Notes: generated by a model not told the origin, from the sequence alone. DNA of 64,000 nucleotides from Mesorhizobium sp. 131-2-1 (GCF_016756535.1 NZ_AP023247.1:2542501-2606500); one strand, 5' to 3'; shown: positions 8,439-19,408, counted from the stretch's first letter. Translations and numbers: made by a program.

Positions 8439-9412
8439 TGCTGGCCGCGCTCGGCTTCCGGCTCGGCCAAATGGTGCTGGTCATGTTCGGGATCAGCGTA
8501 GTCGCCTTCCTGATCTTCTTCGGCACGCCCGGCGCCGATCCGTCGGCGCGCATTGCCGGCCGCAACGCTTCGCAGGAGACCCTGGCCCAGGTGCGCCACG
8601 ATTTCGGCCTCGACCGGCCGCTGCCGGTGCAATACGGGCTGATGATGGACCGGCTGTTCGTCAGCCGCGATCTCACCTCCTTCGTCAATCGCGGCCAGCT
8701 GGTCGTTCCGACGGTGGCGAGCGCCATCCCCGTCACGCTGTCGCTGGTCGGCGGCGCCGCGGTGCTTTGGGTGCTGGGCGGCCTGGTCGTCGGGGTGATC
8801 GCCGGGGCGACGCACGGCACCTTCATCGACCGGGCGCTGATGATCCTGAGCCTGGTCGGCGTCTCCGTCCCGGTGTTCTGGCTGGGCGAGGTGGCCAATC
8901 TGCTGACGCAAAGCCGATGGCACGACACCTGGCTGTTCTCCTGGGTTCCGCCGCTTGGCTACATCGCCCTCACCGAGGATCCCTGGGGCTGGTTCAAGGC
9001 GCTGATCATTCCCTGGATCACGCTGGCGACCCTCTATGTCGGCCTCTACGGCAGGGTGCTGCGGGCAAGCCTGATCGAGATGATGCAGGAGGATTTCATC
9101 CGCACCGCGCGGGCCAAGGGGATCGGCGAGCGCAGGGTGCTGCTGCATCACGGCCTCAGGACCTCGCTGGTGGCGTTCGTCACCATGTTCGGGCTCGATT
9201 TCGGCGCCCTGGTCGGCGGCGGCGCGCTGCTGACGGAAGTGGTGTTCGGATTGCAGGGCGTTGGCAAGCTGACCTACGAGGCGTTGCAGACCCTCGACCT
9301 GCCGATGATCCTCGCCACGGTGATCTACGCCGCCTTCTTCGTGGTGCTGGCGAATTTCGTCGTCGACATCGCCTTCGCCATCATCGATCCGAGGGCGCGC
9401 GATGTCCGCTGA
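8438..9412 (+). CDS. Oligopeptide ABC transporter permease (DppB-like)
   Basis: 324 residues with about six membrane segments. The N-terminal stretch typical of DppB/OppB (GQMVLVMFGISVVAFLIFF) is followed by the conserved QETLAQVRHDFGLDRPLPVQY block and the EAA loop MQEDFIRTARAKGIGERRVLLHHGLR, seen in two parts around residues 210-240. With the DppC-like partner it makes the inner-membrane channel. The ATG overlaps the previous stop, and its own stop lies inside the following ATPase gene, so the genes are translationally coupled. Confidence 0.91.
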   Translation: MLAALGFRLGQMVLVMFGISVVAFLIFFGTPGADPSARIAGRNASQETLAQVRHDFGLDRPLPVQYGLMMDRLFVSRDLTSFVNRGQLVVPTVASAIPVTLSLVGGAAVLWVLGGLVVGVIAGATHGTFIDRALMILSLVGVSVPVFWLGEVANLLTQSRWHDTWLFSWVPPLGYIALTEDPWGWFKALIIPWITLATLYVGLYGRVLRASLIEMMQEDFIRTARAKGIGERRVLLHHGLRTSLVAFVTMFGLDFGALVGGGALLTEVVFGLQGVGKLTYEALQTLDLPMILATVIYAAFFVVLANFVVDIAFAIIDPRARDVR

Positions 9413-10420
9413 GGCTCCGCTTCTGGTCGTCAAGGATCTCAGCGTGTCGTTCCGCGGCGACGAAGGGCTGGTACGGGCGGTCGGCGGCGTCTCGTTCAGC
9501 GTCGAGCGGCGCGAGATTGTCGGGGTGGTGGGTGAGTCCGGCTCGGGCAAGAGCCAGACCCTGCTCGCCATCATGGGCCTGATCAACAGCCCCAATGCCA
9601 TCGTCTCCGGCTCGATCCGTTTCATGGGGCAGGAGCTGGTCGGCCTCAACCGGCGTGCGCTCGACGCCATTCGCGGCCGCCGGATCGCGATGATCTTCCA
9701 GGACCCGATGTCGGCACTGACGCCGGTGCACACGATCGGCAACCAGATCGGCGAGCAGGTGCGGGCCCATGAGAAAGCTTCGGCGCGCGCGGCGCGGGCG
9801 AGGGCGGTGCAACTGCTGGACGCCGTCGGCATCGCCAATCCGGGGCGAGTGGTCGATGCCTATCCGCACCAGCTGTCCGGCGGCATGCGCCAGCGCGCGG
9901 TGATCGCCATGGCGCTGTCCTGCAATCCGGCGCTGCTGGTCGCCGACGAGCCGACCACGGCCCTCGACGTCACCGTGCAGGCGCAGATCCTCGACCTGAT
10001 CGGGCGGCTGCGCGACGAGTTCGGCTCGTCGGTGATCCTGGTCACGCATGATCTCGGCGTCGTCGCCGAAGTCGCCGACCGGGTGCTGGTCATGTATGGC
10101 GGACGCTTCGTCGAGGAAGGCGGCAAGACCAGCGTGTTCCGCGCGCCGCTGCATCCCTACACATGGGGTCTGTTCGGCTCGATCCCGCCGATCGACGGCG
10201 CCCGCCCGGCCCGGCTCGCCGCCATCCCGGGGGCGCCGCCCTCGCTCTCCAACCTGCCGAAAGGCTGCGCCTTCGGTCCGCGCTGCGCCTACCGTCACGA
10301 GGCCTGCCTGACCCTGCCGCCGCCCATGGAGGGCAACGAGCATCGCGCCGCTTGCGTGTTGCCGGAGGCGCGGCGCAGGGAGATCAACATCCGCACGACC
10401 GCCGGCGTGGAGATGCGATC

Positions 10421-10424
<4 letters not shown>
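9402..10424 (+). CDS. Oligopeptide ABC transporter ATP-binding protein (DppD-like)
   Basis: 340 residues. Walker A GESGSGKS (about 44-51), Q-loop FQDPMSAL, signature LSGGM, Walker B LLVADEPTTALD and the H-loop THDLG are all present. The C-terminal oligopeptide-transporter domain has the Cys-rich pattern GCAFGPRCAYRHEAC, which in this subfamily can hold an iron-sulfur cluster. It hydrolyses ATP on the cytoplasmic face to drive uptake, as a heterodimer with the next product. The start overlaps the permease gene by 11 bases. Confidence 0.93.
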
Positions 10425-11413
<989 letters not shown>

Positions 11414-11563
11414 GTTCGTCGCGACGAGCAGTCGAGACTTGCCGGGAACCCTTCGACGCACCTGATGCTCGCGGGTGCGCTGTCTAGCCGTGGCGCAAGG
11501 ATCCGCCGGAACGATCTGCCGGCTGATGCATTTTGGCCCTGTGCCAATCAGCCCGGAGACATT

Positions 11564-12622
11564 ATGCGAATTGCCCATGTCGCGCCGCTCTACGAATCCG
11601 TGCCGCCGAAACTCTATGGCGGCACCGAGCGGATCGTCTCCTACCTGACGGAAGCGCTGGTCGGGCTAGGGCACGAGGTGACGCTGTTCGCCAGCGGCGA
11701 CAGCCGCACCTCCGCCAGGCTCGTACCTGGCCGCGAATGCGCGCTTCGCCTCGACCCGCGCCCGAAAAAATCCGAGATAGCCGCGCATCTGGCGATGCTG
11801 GCGGACGTCCGCGAGCGCGCGAGCGAGTTCGACCTCATCCATTTCCACCTCAGCCATTTCCTGCATTTCTCCTTCTTTGAGGATATGGCCGAACGGACGG
11901 TGACGACGCCGCATGGCAGGCTCGACTATGTCGACCTGGCGCCCGCCTACCGGCGCTTCCCACGCTTTCCGATGATCTCCATCTCGCGCAGCCAGAGGGC
12001 GGGCCTCGCAGAGGCGAACTGGCTGGCGACGATCCATCATGGATTGCCCATCGACATCTATCGGCCGACTTTCGAGACGGCAGGGGAACAGTACCTTGCC
12101 TTTCTCGGCCGGCTTTCGCGCGACAAGAGGCCGGACCGCGCCATCGAGATCGCCCGCCGCTCCGGATTGAAGCTGAAGCTGGCGGCCAAGATCGGCGACG
12201 ACGACCGCGCCTATTTCCACGACGTGATCGAGCCGCTGATCGACGGTGACCGCATCGACTATGTCGGCGAGATCGCCGAGGAAGGAAAGGCCGAGTTCCT
12301 CGGCAAGGCGGCCGGCCTGCTGTTTCCGATCGACTGGCCGGAACCGTTCGGCCTTGCCCCGATCGAGGCAATGGCGTGCGGCACGCCGACGATTGCCTGG
12401 AACTGCGGCGCCTTGCCGGAGATCATCGACAAGGGCGTGACCGGTTTTGTCGTCAATTCGATGGACGATGCGGTCAGGGCCGTGCCGGCGCTGCTTCAAC
12501 TCGACCGTCGAAAGGTGAGGGCGGCCTTCGAAAGGCGGTTTTCCGCCACCAGAATGGCGCGCGACTATGTGGCGGCCTATGCGCGCCTGATCGGTGGTTC
12601 GACCGACGCGAAAGCCTCGTGA
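11564..12622 (+). CDS. Glycosyltransferase family 4 protein
   Basis: 352 residues from ATG 11564, preceded by CGGAG; a longer upstream frame has no support. The N-terminus MRIAHVAPLYE-VPPKLYGGTE is typical of GT4 retaining transferases, and the C-terminal domain holds the E-x7-E nucleotide-sugar motif in EPFGLAPIEAMACGTP. It transfers a sugar from a nucleotide donor; acceptor and linkage cannot be read. It lies 44 bases before a glycogen-debranching-type glucosidase and close to otsAB, so glucan or compatible-solute metabolism is a reasonable guess. Of the 150 bases upstream, GGAAC at 11508 followed 16 bases later by CATT is only a weak EcfG-like match. Confidence 0.88.
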   Translation: MRIAHVAPLYESVPPKLYGGTERIVSYLTEALVGLGHEVTLFASGDSRTSARLVPGRECALRLDPRPKKSEIAAHLAMLADVRERASEFDLIHFHLSHFLHFSFFEDMAERTVTTPHGRLDYVDLAPAYRRFPRFPMISISRSQRAGLAEANWLATIHHGLPIDIYRPTFETAGEQYLAFLGRLSRDKRPDRAIEIARRSGLKLKLAAKIGDDDRAYFHDVIEPLIDGDRIDYVGEIAEEGKAEFLGKAAGLLFPIDWPEPFGLAPIEAMACGTPTIAWNCGALPEIIDKGVTGFVVNSMDDAVRAVPALLQLDRRKVRAAFERRFSATRMARDYVAAYARLIGGSTDAKAS

Positions 12623-12666
12623 GAGGTGCAGCCTGATTCGGGGGCGGAGCAAACGGGAAAAGACAG

Positions 12667-14829
12667 ATGACAGAGCTCGACGAGCGCAAGCTTGATCCCG
12701 CCGTAGCCCTTGCCTCCCTGGACGAGACCGCGCCGCGCGAGCCGCACCGGCTGTTCGCGCTGAAGCAGGGCGACTGCTTCGCGGTGGCCGACGCCTATGG
12801 CGATATCCGGGGCGCTGGCGACGGCTTCTTCCGCGACGACACGCGCGTGCTTTCGGAATTCCGGCTGACCGTCGGCGGTCGGCAGACATCGCTGCTTGGC
12901 GCCTCGCTCAGCCAGGACAATGTTCTGTTCACCAGCAACCTCACCAACCTGCCGGTTCAAAGCGTCGGCGGCCGCGACATTCCGCAGGGCGCGATCCACA
13001 TCGAGCGCGTCAGGCTGATCTGGCAGGACCGGCTGTTCGAGCGCATCACACTTTCCAACTACAGCCAGGAGACTTCGGCGATCCGGGTTTCGCTGCACTT
13101 TGCCGCCGATTTCCGCGACATGTTCGAGGTGCGCGGCTCGACAAGGGCAAAGCGCGGCACCGCGCATGCAGCCAAGATCGACGCGACGTCGGTGCTGCTT
13201 CGCTATGATGGGTTGGATGGGTTGGCGCGCCTTTCGGCGATATCGTTCTCGCAAGCGCCCGATCAGCTGGCGGAGAACTGCGCCGATTTCCTGGTCGCGG
13301 TGACAAAGCGCTCCAGCAAGGTGCTCTATGTCGAGGTCGGTTCGGAGGTCGTCGAGACGCCCGACCGCGACCGTTTTCGCGCCGCCGCGGCCCGGGCCCG
13401 TTTCGGCATGCGGGCAAAGCGCCGCCACGGCGCCACGGTGCGCAGTTCGGGCCGTGTCTTCAACGACTGGGTCGAGCGCGCCCGCGCCGATGTGGCGCTG
13501 CTCACCACCGAACTTGCGACTGGGCCCTATCCCTATGCCGGCATCCCGTGGTTTTCGACGGCGTTCGGCCGCGACGGCGTGATCTCGGCGCTGCAGATGC
13601 TCTGGCTCAACCCCGGCCTGGCGCGGGGCGTGCTTGCCTTCCTCGCCCAGCACCAGGCGACCGAGACCTCGCCGTTCAGCGATTCGCAGCCCGGCAAGAT
13701 CATGCACGAGACCCGCAAGGGTGAGATGGCGGCGCTGCGCGAGCTTCCCTTCGGCCGTTACTATGGCGGCGTCGACACCACGCCGCTCTACATCCATCTC
13801 GCCTGCGCCTATGCGGAGCGCACCGGCGACATGGAATTCATCGACATGCTGTGGCCGTCGCTCAAGGCGGCCGCCGAATGGACGGAAGAGGCGAGCCGGG
13901 AGACCGGTTTCGTCACCTATCAGCGCGCCGCCGAATCCGGGCTCGCCAATCAGGGCTGGAAGGACAGTTTCGACTCGGTCTTCCACGCCGATGGCCGCAT
14001 CCCCAAAGGTCCGATCGCGCTGGTGGAAGTGCAGGGTTATGTCTTTGCCGCGTTCCGGGGTCTGGCGGCACTCGCCCGCCGCCGGGGCGGATATGCTGAG
14101 GCCGAGCACTGGGAGGAGCGCGCCGAAGCCATGCGCGCGGCGGTGGAGCGCGATTTCTGGATGGACGATCTCGGCTTCTATGCGCTGGCGATCGACGGCG
14201 CCGGCGAACCCTGCAAGGTGCGGACATCGAATGCGGGCCATCTTCTGTTTGTCGGATTGCCTGAGCCGGAGCGGGCGAAGCTGGTCGCCGACCAATTGCT
14301 TTCGGCATCCTTCCATTCCGGCTGGGGATTGCGGACGCTAGCCGACGACGCTGTGTTCTTCAACCCAATGTCCTACCACAATGGCTCGATCTGGCCGCAC
14401 GACACCGCCATCTGCGGCGTCGGCCTGGCGCGCTTTGGCGAGCGCGAGAGCGTGGTGCGGCTGATGAGCGGCACGTTCGAATCCGCCGTGCATTTCAACA
14501 TGCGGCTGCCGGAGCTGTTCTGCGGCTTTACCCGCGCGCCGGGCGAGGCGCCGATCGCCTATCCGGTCGCCTGCCTGCCGCAGGCCTGGTCGGCCGGCTC
14601 GGCCTTCATGCTGATGCAGGCTTGTCTCGGCCTGGAAATCGATGGCTGGGAAGGCGAGATCCGCGTCACGCGGCCAAGGCTGCCTATCGGCATCGACACT
14701 CTCACGCTTCGGCACCTGACCGTCGGCGACAGAGCGGTGGACCTGACCTTCCAGCGCGTCGGCGACCGTGTCGTTGCCTTCCTTGCTGACCGGCATGAAG
14801 GTCTGGTGCCGCTCATCGTGCGCACCTGA
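12667..14829 (+). CDS. Amylo-alpha-1,6-glucosidase (glycogen-debranching-type)
   Basis: 720 residues. The N-terminal domain (about 30-230) matches the bacterial debranching N-terminal domain, starting with FALKQGDCFAVAD and FFRDDTRVLSEF. The C-terminal (alpha/alpha)6 catalytic domain (about 280-690) has the conserved FSTAFGRDGVISALQM, GGVDTTPLYI, GWKDSFDSV and SYHNGSIWPHDTA blocks. Such enzymes release glucose from alpha-1,6 branch points or act on related oligoglucosides. It has no signal peptide. Neighbours are a GT4 enzyme upstream and trehalose synthesis genes downstream, so the group probably makes and remodels storage glucan or trehalose under stress. Small RBS-like AAAAGACAG precedes the ATG. 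Confidence 0.9.
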   Translation: MTELDERKLDPAVALASLDETAPREPHRLFALKQGDCFAVADAYGDIRGAGDGFFRDDTRVLSEFRLTVGGRQTSLLGASLSQDNVLFTSNLTNLPVQSVGGRDIPQGAIHIERVRLIWQDRLFERITLSNYSQETSAIRVSLHFAADFRDMFEVRGSTRAKRGTAHAAKIDATSVLLRYDGLDGLARLSAISFSQAPDQLAENCADFLVAVTKRSSKVLYVEVGSEVVETPDRDRFRAAAARARFGMRAKRRHGATVRSSGRVFNDWVERARADVALLTTELATGPYPYAGIPWFSTAFGRDGVISALQMLWLNPGLARGVLAFLAQHQATETSPFSDSQPGKIMHETRKGEMAALRELPFGRYYGGVDTTPLYIHLACAYAERTGDMEFIDMLWPSLKAAAEWTEEASRETGFVTYQRAAESGLANQGWKDSFDSVFHADGRIPKGPIALVEVQGYVFAAFRGLAALARRRGGYAEAEHWEERAEAMRAAVERDFWMDDLGFYALAIDGAGEPCKVRTSNAGHLLFVGLPEPERAKLVADQLLSASFHSGWGLRTLADDAVFFNPMSYHNGSIWPHDTAICGVGLARFGERESVVRLMSGTFESAVHFNMRLPELFCGFTRAPGEAPIAYPVACLPQAWSAGSAFMLMQACLGLEIDGWEGEIRVTRPRLPIGIDTLTLRHLTVGDRAVDLTFQRVGDRVVAFLADRHEGLVPLIVRT

Positions 14830-14903
14830 GATGCATTGACATTCGGCCGGCCTGCAAATGGCGGCTTCCTGCGCTCTCGATCGTCCAAGGGCCGGAAAAT
14901 GTC

Positions 14904-14928
14904 GGAACCGATGCAGCGTTTGTGCGTT
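14904..14928 (+). promoter_or_regulatory. EcfG-type general stress promoter upstream of otsA
   Basis: GGAAC at 14904-14908 is followed after exactly 16 bases by CGTT at 14925-14928, the consensus spacing of alphaproteobacterial EcfG/RpoE2 general-stress promoters (GGAAC-N16/17-CGTT). It lies about 105 bases before the otsA start in a 203-base gap. Trehalose synthesis genes are known members of this regulon in rhizobia, so the match is meaningful. Confidence 0.65.
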
Positions 14929-15032
14929 GCACAACAAGACCGGCGCTCGGCATCTGGTCCGTCGACCGGCAGTGAATCCGAAAACAAGAAGACTGAGGCC
15001 TGCGGCAGGCCGGTGGCAAGTTGGCGTTTTGA

Positions 15033-16814
15033 ATGACAAATTATGGCAGCGACTTGCTGTGGATACTCCTCCTGGTAAGTCTTGGACTCTCCGCTCTCGC
15101 GGTGTTCTTCTCCGTATCGTGGCGCCATCGCAATTCCGCGCCCGCGGCGGTGCCTGTCGCCGGCGAGGACGTGGCCTCCGAGGCGGCACGCAAGGTGCTC
15201 AGGGAATTCGAGAAGAACGGTCAATCGGTCGATGCCGCGCTGGTGACGTGGTCGCCCGAAACCTTGCGCAAGATCCTTCACGAGGACCTGCCGGAGGCGC
15301 AGGTGATCGTGGTCTCCAACCGCGAACCTTACATCCACAACGAAAAGAACGGCGAGGTCGAACTGGTCGTGCCGGCGAGCGGACTGGTTTCGGCGCTGGA
15401 GCCGATCACGCGCGCCTGCGCCGGCACCTGGATCGCCTATGGCGGCGGCACGGCGGATCGCCAGATGGTGGATGGTGACGACCGGGTGCAGGTGCCGCCC
15501 GACAACCCGTCCTACACGCTACGCAGGGTGTGGCTGAGCGAGGAAGAATATCAAGGCTACTATCTGGGTTTCGCCAACGAGGGCCTGTGGCCGCTCTGCC
15601 ATATCGCCTTCACGCGGCCGATCTTCCGCGAGTCGGACTGGGAGGCCTACGAAGCCGTCAACCGCAAGTTCGCCGATACGGTGGTCGCCGAGGCGCGCAA
15701 CGAGCGGCCGATCGTGCTGGTGCAGGACTACCACTTCGCGCTTCTGCCGCGCATGATCCGCGAGCGACTGCCCGAGGCCATCGTCATCACCTTCTGGCAC
15801 ATCCCGTGGCCGAACTCGGAAGTCTACAGCATCTGCCCCTGGCGGGAGCGTATACTGGACGGACTGCTCGGCAGTTCGATCATCGGCTTCCATACCCAGT
15901 TCCACGCCAACAACTTCACCGAAAGCGTCGATCGCTTCCTTGAGAGCCGGATCGAGCGGGCGGACGCCGCGATCTCCTATGGCGGCCAGACGACGCTGGT
16001 CCACGCCTATCCGATCTCGATCGAATGGCCGCTGCAGCTTCTGGCCAAGCTGCCCGATGTCGCCGAGTGCCGCGCGCGCGTCCGCGACCGATTTGGACTG
16101 CCGGCGGACGTGAAGCTCTGCGTCGGCGTCGAACGTCTCGACTACACCAAGGGCATTCTCGACCGCTTCCACGCGCTGGAGGAATTGTTCACGAGGCACC
16201 CCGATCTGGTCGGCAAAGTCGTCTTCCTGCAGATCGCCGCACCGAGCAGGGGCACGCTGCCTGCCTACAGGCAATTGTACGACGAATGCATGCAGTATGC
16301 CGACGACCTCAACCAGCGCTATGGCAGTGACGGCTATCGCCCTGTCGTCGTCGTGGCCGAACATCACTCGCAAAAGGCGGTCTACGAGATCTACCGCGCC
16401 GCCGACATCTGCATGGTCACCAGCCTGCATGACGGCATGAACCTTGTCGCCAAGGAATTCGTCGCCGCGCGCGACGACGAGCAGGGGGTGCTGCTGCTCA
16501 GCACCTTCGCCGGCGCCTCGCGCGAATTGCTGGAAGCGCTGATCGTCAATCCTTACGACGCGGCGATGATGAGTGGGGCCCTGCTGCAGGCGCTGACCAT
16601 GTCGAGTGAGGAGCAGCGTGAGCGCATGCGGCGCATGCGCGAGATCGTGCGCGACAACAATGTCTACCGCTGGGCCGGCAGCATGCTTCTCGACGCCGCG
16701 CGCCTGCGCAAGCGCAGCGAGCTCGACCGTGTCACGGCCAGCGCAGAACGCTCGGCCGACCCCGACAATGTCGTTTCCATCTTCGAACGCAAACAGGTAG
16801 TCGGACTACGATGA
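15033..16814 (+). CDS. otsA: Trehalose-6-phosphate synthase (GT20) with N-terminal membrane segment
   Basis: 593 residues. The GT20 core (about 88-570) makes trehalose-6-phosphate from UDP-glucose and glucose-6-phosphate. Visible motifs are [22 protein letters not shown], the phosphate-binding ERLDYTKG (Arg and Lys of the active site), and [17 protein letters not shown] with the donor-binding Asp and Glu. Before the core is an extension of about 85 residues whose first part (residues 8-30) is a clear hydrophobic segment, so the enzyme may be membrane-anchored, unlike E. coli OtsA. No Met lies between the first codon and the core, which supports the long form. otsB overlaps the stop (ATGA). 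An EcfG-like promoter lies upstream. Confidence 0.93.
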   Translation: MTNYGSDLLWILLLVSLGLSALAVFFSVSWRHRNSAPAAVPVAGEDVASEAARKVLREFEKNGQSVDAALVTWSPETLRKILHEDLPEAQVIVVSNREPYIHNEKNGEVELVVPASGLVSALEPITRACAGTWIAYGGGTADRQMVDGDDRVQVPPDNPSYTLRRVWLSEEEYQGYYLGFANEGLWPLCHIAFTRPIFRESDWEAYEAVNRKFADTVVAEARNERPIVLVQDYHFALLPRMIRERLPEAIVITFWHIPWPNSEVYSICPWRERILDGLLGSSIIGFHTQFHANNFTESVDRFLESRIERADAAISYGGQTTLVHAYPISIEWPLQLLAKLPDVAECRARVRDRFGLPADVKLCVGVERLDYTKGILDRFHALEELFTRHPDLVGKVVFLQIAAPSRGTLPAYRQLYDECMQYADDLNQRYGSDGYRPVVVVAEHHSQKAVYEIYRAADICMVTSLHDGMNLVAKEFVAARDDEQGVLLLSTFAGASRELLEALIVNPYDAAMMSGALLQALTMSSEEQRERMRRMREIVRDNNVYRWAGSMLLDAARLRKRSELDRVTASAERSADPDNVVSIFERKQVVGLR

Positions 16815-17593
16815 ACATTCAGCCAGAGTTGACGCCCCGCCTCCCTGAAGGCCGCTGGGCAATGTTCCTCGACATTGACGGCACCTTGCTGGAGCACGCA
16901 GCCCATCCGGATGCCGTGTCGGTCAGTGAAGAGCTTCGCCTTTTGCTGCAGACGATCGAGCGCCGGCTGGACGGCGCGCTTGCCTTCATCACCGGCCGCT
17001 CAGTCTCGGCCGTCGACGGGCTGTTCGATCCGCTGAAGCTGCGCATTGCCGGTCTCTACGGGCTGGAGCACAGACTTGACCCGGACGGTCCGGTAGAGGC
17101 CGCCGACGAACCGGCGGACATGGCGGCGCTCGCCGATGAGATCGAACTGGAGCTGGCCAGCCAGGCCGTCTATGTCGAGCGCAAGGGTCCGGTGCTGGCC
17201 GTCCATACCCGTGCGGCTCCTCATCTGCTTGCCCGCGCGACGAAGCTGGTCGAGGCAGCGCTTGCCCGGCTGCCCAAAGGATACCGCGTGATCGCCGGCA
17301 ATGCCGGTGTCGAGCTGATGCCGCTCGAGGCGGCCAAGGGCGCGGCGATCCGGCGCTTCATGCGGCTCGATCCGTTCACCGGCCGACGGCCGGTGTTTCT
17401 CGGCGACGATACATCCGACGAAAACGGCTTCGAGACGGTCAATGCCGAGGGCGGGATATCCATCAGGATCAAGCCTCGGGGACCAACAGCGGCACGCCAT
17501 GTGATTGCCGACGTCGCCGGCGCGATCGGCTGGCTGCAGGCCAATTTTGGTGATCCCGCCAGCGACGCCGGACGTAGGGATGCTCTGGCATAG
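16811..17593 (+). CDS. otsB: Trehalose-6-phosphate phosphatase
   Basis: 260 residues of the HAD superfamily. MFLDIDGTLLE near residue 17 holds the nucleophile Asp and the acid/base Asp; FITGRS, GLYGLEHR, LEAAKGAAIRRFM and FLGDDTSDENGF are the further HAD and OtsB motifs. It removes phosphate from trehalose-6-phosphate to give trehalose, in the cytoplasm. The ATG overlaps the otsA stop, so synthase and phosphatase should be made together under the same stress promoter. I see no firm feature in the 161 bases after it. Confidence 0.94.
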   Translation: MNIQPELTPRLPEGRWAMFLDIDGTLLEHAAHPDAVSVSEELRLLLQTIERRLDGALAFITGRSVSAVDGLFDPLKLRIAGLYGLEHRLDPDGPVEAADEPADMAALADEIELELASQAVYVERKGPVLAVHTRAAPHLLARATKLVEAALARLPKGYRVIAGNAGVELMPLEAAKGAAIRRFMRLDPFTGRRPVFLGDDTSDENGFETVNAEGGISIRIKPRGPTAARHVIADVAGAIGWLQANFGDPASDAGRRDALA

Positions 17594-17754
17594 TCAGGTG
17601 CATCCGTTCTCGCTGTCGCCGATCGGTCCCATCGTGGAAAAAAAGTTCGTGGCGCCCAGGCGCGAAAGCCGATTGTTCCTTTTGTCGGGTCCTGAAGTCT
17701 ATGAAACTTGTAGACATTAAAGCGGGCCCACCCGCGGCGAGAAGGTGCCAGAGC

Positions 17755-18315
17755 ATGCCCAACCCAACCGTTGTCGGCTTTTCCGGCAATTTCACCCGGC
17801 CCTCCAAGACGCGGGGCTTTGTCGACCAGGTCGTGAGGGACATCGCCCGCCAGCACGGCTTGTCGGCCAGCTCCTATGACGTCGAGGATCTCGGCCCCTC
17901 GCTCGGCCACGCCAAATGGGCGCGCGATCTTGATGAGCAAGCCAGCGCCATTCTCGACAAAGTCGTCAATGCGGACGTGCTGGTGGTCGGCTCGCCGACC
18001 TACAAGGGCAGCTATACCGGTCTGTTCAAGCACTTCTTCGACCTTCTCGATCCGGCCGCCCTGCGCGGCAAGCCGGTGGTGCTCCTGGCGACCGGCGGCG
18101 GCGAGCGGCACGCGCTGATCGTCGAGCACCAATTGCGGCCGCTGTTCGGCTTCTTCGAGGCGCTTGCCCTGTCGACGGCGGTCTATGCCACCGACAAGGA
18201 TTTCACCGACGGCGTGTTGCGCTCCGAGCCGATCCTGAAGCGCGTCGCGCAGGCCGTGGGCGAGGTCGGGATGGTGCTTGCCAATCGCTCCAGCGCGAGT
18301 GTCGCGGCGGAATAG
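17755..18315 (+). CDS. NAD(P)H-dependent FMN reductase (flavodoxin-like)
   Basis: 186 residues from ATG 17755, chosen for the GAGAAGG ribosome site 8 bases upstream; an upstream ATG at 17701 would add an unlike 18-residue tail. The flavodoxin-like fold shows GFSGNFTRPSKTR for the FMN phosphate, GSPTYKGSYTGLFKHFFD and LLATGGG. Members such as SsuE and MsuE supply reduced FMN to monooxygenases of the luciferase type. A luciferase-like monooxygenase is encoded about 5 kb away on the other strand, but that operon has its own flavin reductase domain, so a link is only possible. It is convergent with the next operon, with a 16-base gap. Confidence 0.85.
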   Translation: MPNPTVVGFSGNFTRPSKTRGFVDQVVRDIARQHGLSASSYDVEDLGPSLGHAKWARDLDEQASAILDKVVNADVLVVGSPTYKGSYTGLFKHFFDLLDPAALRGKPVVLLATGGGERHALIVEHQLRPLFGFFEALALSTAVYATDKDFTDGVLRSEPILKRVAQAVGEVGMVLANRSSASVAAE

Positions 18316-18331
18316 GGCTGGCTGGAGGGGC

Positions 18332-19408
18332 TCAGGCGGGAAACAGGAACGCGGCGGCGGGGTCGAAAAAGACTTGCCGGCGCGCCGGCCCCGCGTCGTG
18401 CGATGCCATGGCCGAGGATGTCGGCCTGATGTCGATCTCCTGCCCGGCGGCGGTCCGCGCGACGATGCGCCGCCGCTCGCCGTAGAAGGCGACGTCGACG
18501 ATCTCGACCGCCAGCTCGGCGCTTTTCGGGCTGCGCTCCAGGCCGAATGCTTCCGGCCGGATCATCAGCCTGGCCTTCTGTCCGCTGCCGAAGCTGCCAT
18601 TGGCATTTATGCCCGACAGGACCGAGCCGTCGGCAAGGCGGATGGTCGCGGCACCGCCGACGGTTTCCAGATGTTCGGCTGGCAGGAAATTCGAATTGCC
18701 GATGAAGCCGGCAACGAAATCGGTGGCGGGCCTGAGGTAAAGGTCCTCGCCGGTGCCGATCTGCTCGATGCGGCCGTCCCTGAACAGGGCGATGCGGTCC
18801 GACAGGTGCAGCGCCTCTTCCTGGTCGTGCGTGACGTAGAGGATGGTGACGCCGGTCTCGCGGTGGATGCGGCGGATCTCGGCCTGGATCTCCTCACGCA
18901 GCTTCTTGTCGAGTGCGGATAGCGGCTCGTCCATCAGCAGGATCGGCGGGTCGTAGGCCAGTGCGCGGGCGAGTGCGACGCGCTGTTGCTGGCCACCGGA
19001 CAGCGCGCCGGGCAGCCTATCCGCGAAGCTTTCGAGCCTGACAAGACCCAGCATATCGGCGACCTTGCGCTTGACCTCGGCCTCGGGCCGGCGGCGGACG
19101 CGCAGCGGAAAGGCGACGTTTTCGGCGACGCTCAGATGCGGGAACAGCGTGTAGCGCTGGAAGACCATGCCGATGTTGCGCTTGTGCGAGGGCACGGCAA
19201 GCAACGACTTGCCCTGCAACAGGACATCGCCGGAGGTCGGGTCCTGGAAGCCGGCGATTGCGTAGAGCGTGGTCGACTTTCCCGAGCCCGACGGCCCGAG
19301 GAAAGTCAGGAATTCGCCCTTCGGTATCTCAAGCGTCACATCATGGACCGCCGTGAAGGCGCCGAAGGCCTTGCGCAATTTGCGGATCGACAGGAAAGGC
19401 TCGGTCAT
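18332..19408 (-). CDS. Pot-type ABC transporter ATP-binding protein
   Basis: 358 residues from ATG 19408, which overlaps the permease stop (ATGA). Walker A GPSGSGKST, Q-loop FQRYTLFPHLSV, signature LSGGQ, Walker B ILLMDEPLSALD and H-loop THDQEE are complete, and a TOBE-type C-terminal domain follows (about 235-355). This is the PotA/AfuC-like class that energises uptake of polyamines, iron or other small charged solutes. It is the last gene of an eight-gene operon led by the DUF1185 gene. The catabolic partners suggest that the substrate is the starting compound of that pathway rather than a polyamine. Confidence 0.92.
   Translation of the reverse strand: MTEPFLSIRKLRKAFGAFTAVHDVTLEIPKGEFLTFLGPSGSGKSTTLYAIAGFQDPTSGDVLLQGKSLLAVPSHKRNIGMVFQRYTLFPHLSVAENVAFPLRVRRRPEAEVKRKVADMLGLVRLESFADRLPGALSGGQQQRVALARALAYDPPILLMDEPLSALDKKLREEIQAEIRRIHRETGVTILYVTHDQEEALHLSDRIALFRDGRIEQIGTGEDLYLRPATDFVAGFIGNSNFLPAEHLETVGGAATIRLADGSVLSGINANGSFGSGQKARLMIRPEAFGLERSPKSAELAVEIVDVAFYGERRRIVARTAAGQEIDIRPTSSAMASHDAGPARRQVFFDPAAAFLFPA

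Noticed and set aside
8312..9838. Long minus-strand frame opposite the DppB-like and DppD-like genes
   Set aside because: Compositional shadow of overlapping, well-supported transporter genes; low-complexity Arg/Asp/Gln-rich translation.
11445..11470. GGAAC sequence before the GT4 gene as an EcfG promoter
   Set aside because: No CGTT-like -10 at 16 or 17 bases downstream.
12577..14316. 579-codon minus-strand frame opposite the debranching enzyme
   Set aside because: Covers a gene with conserved catalytic blocks on the other strand and has no recognisable motif itself.
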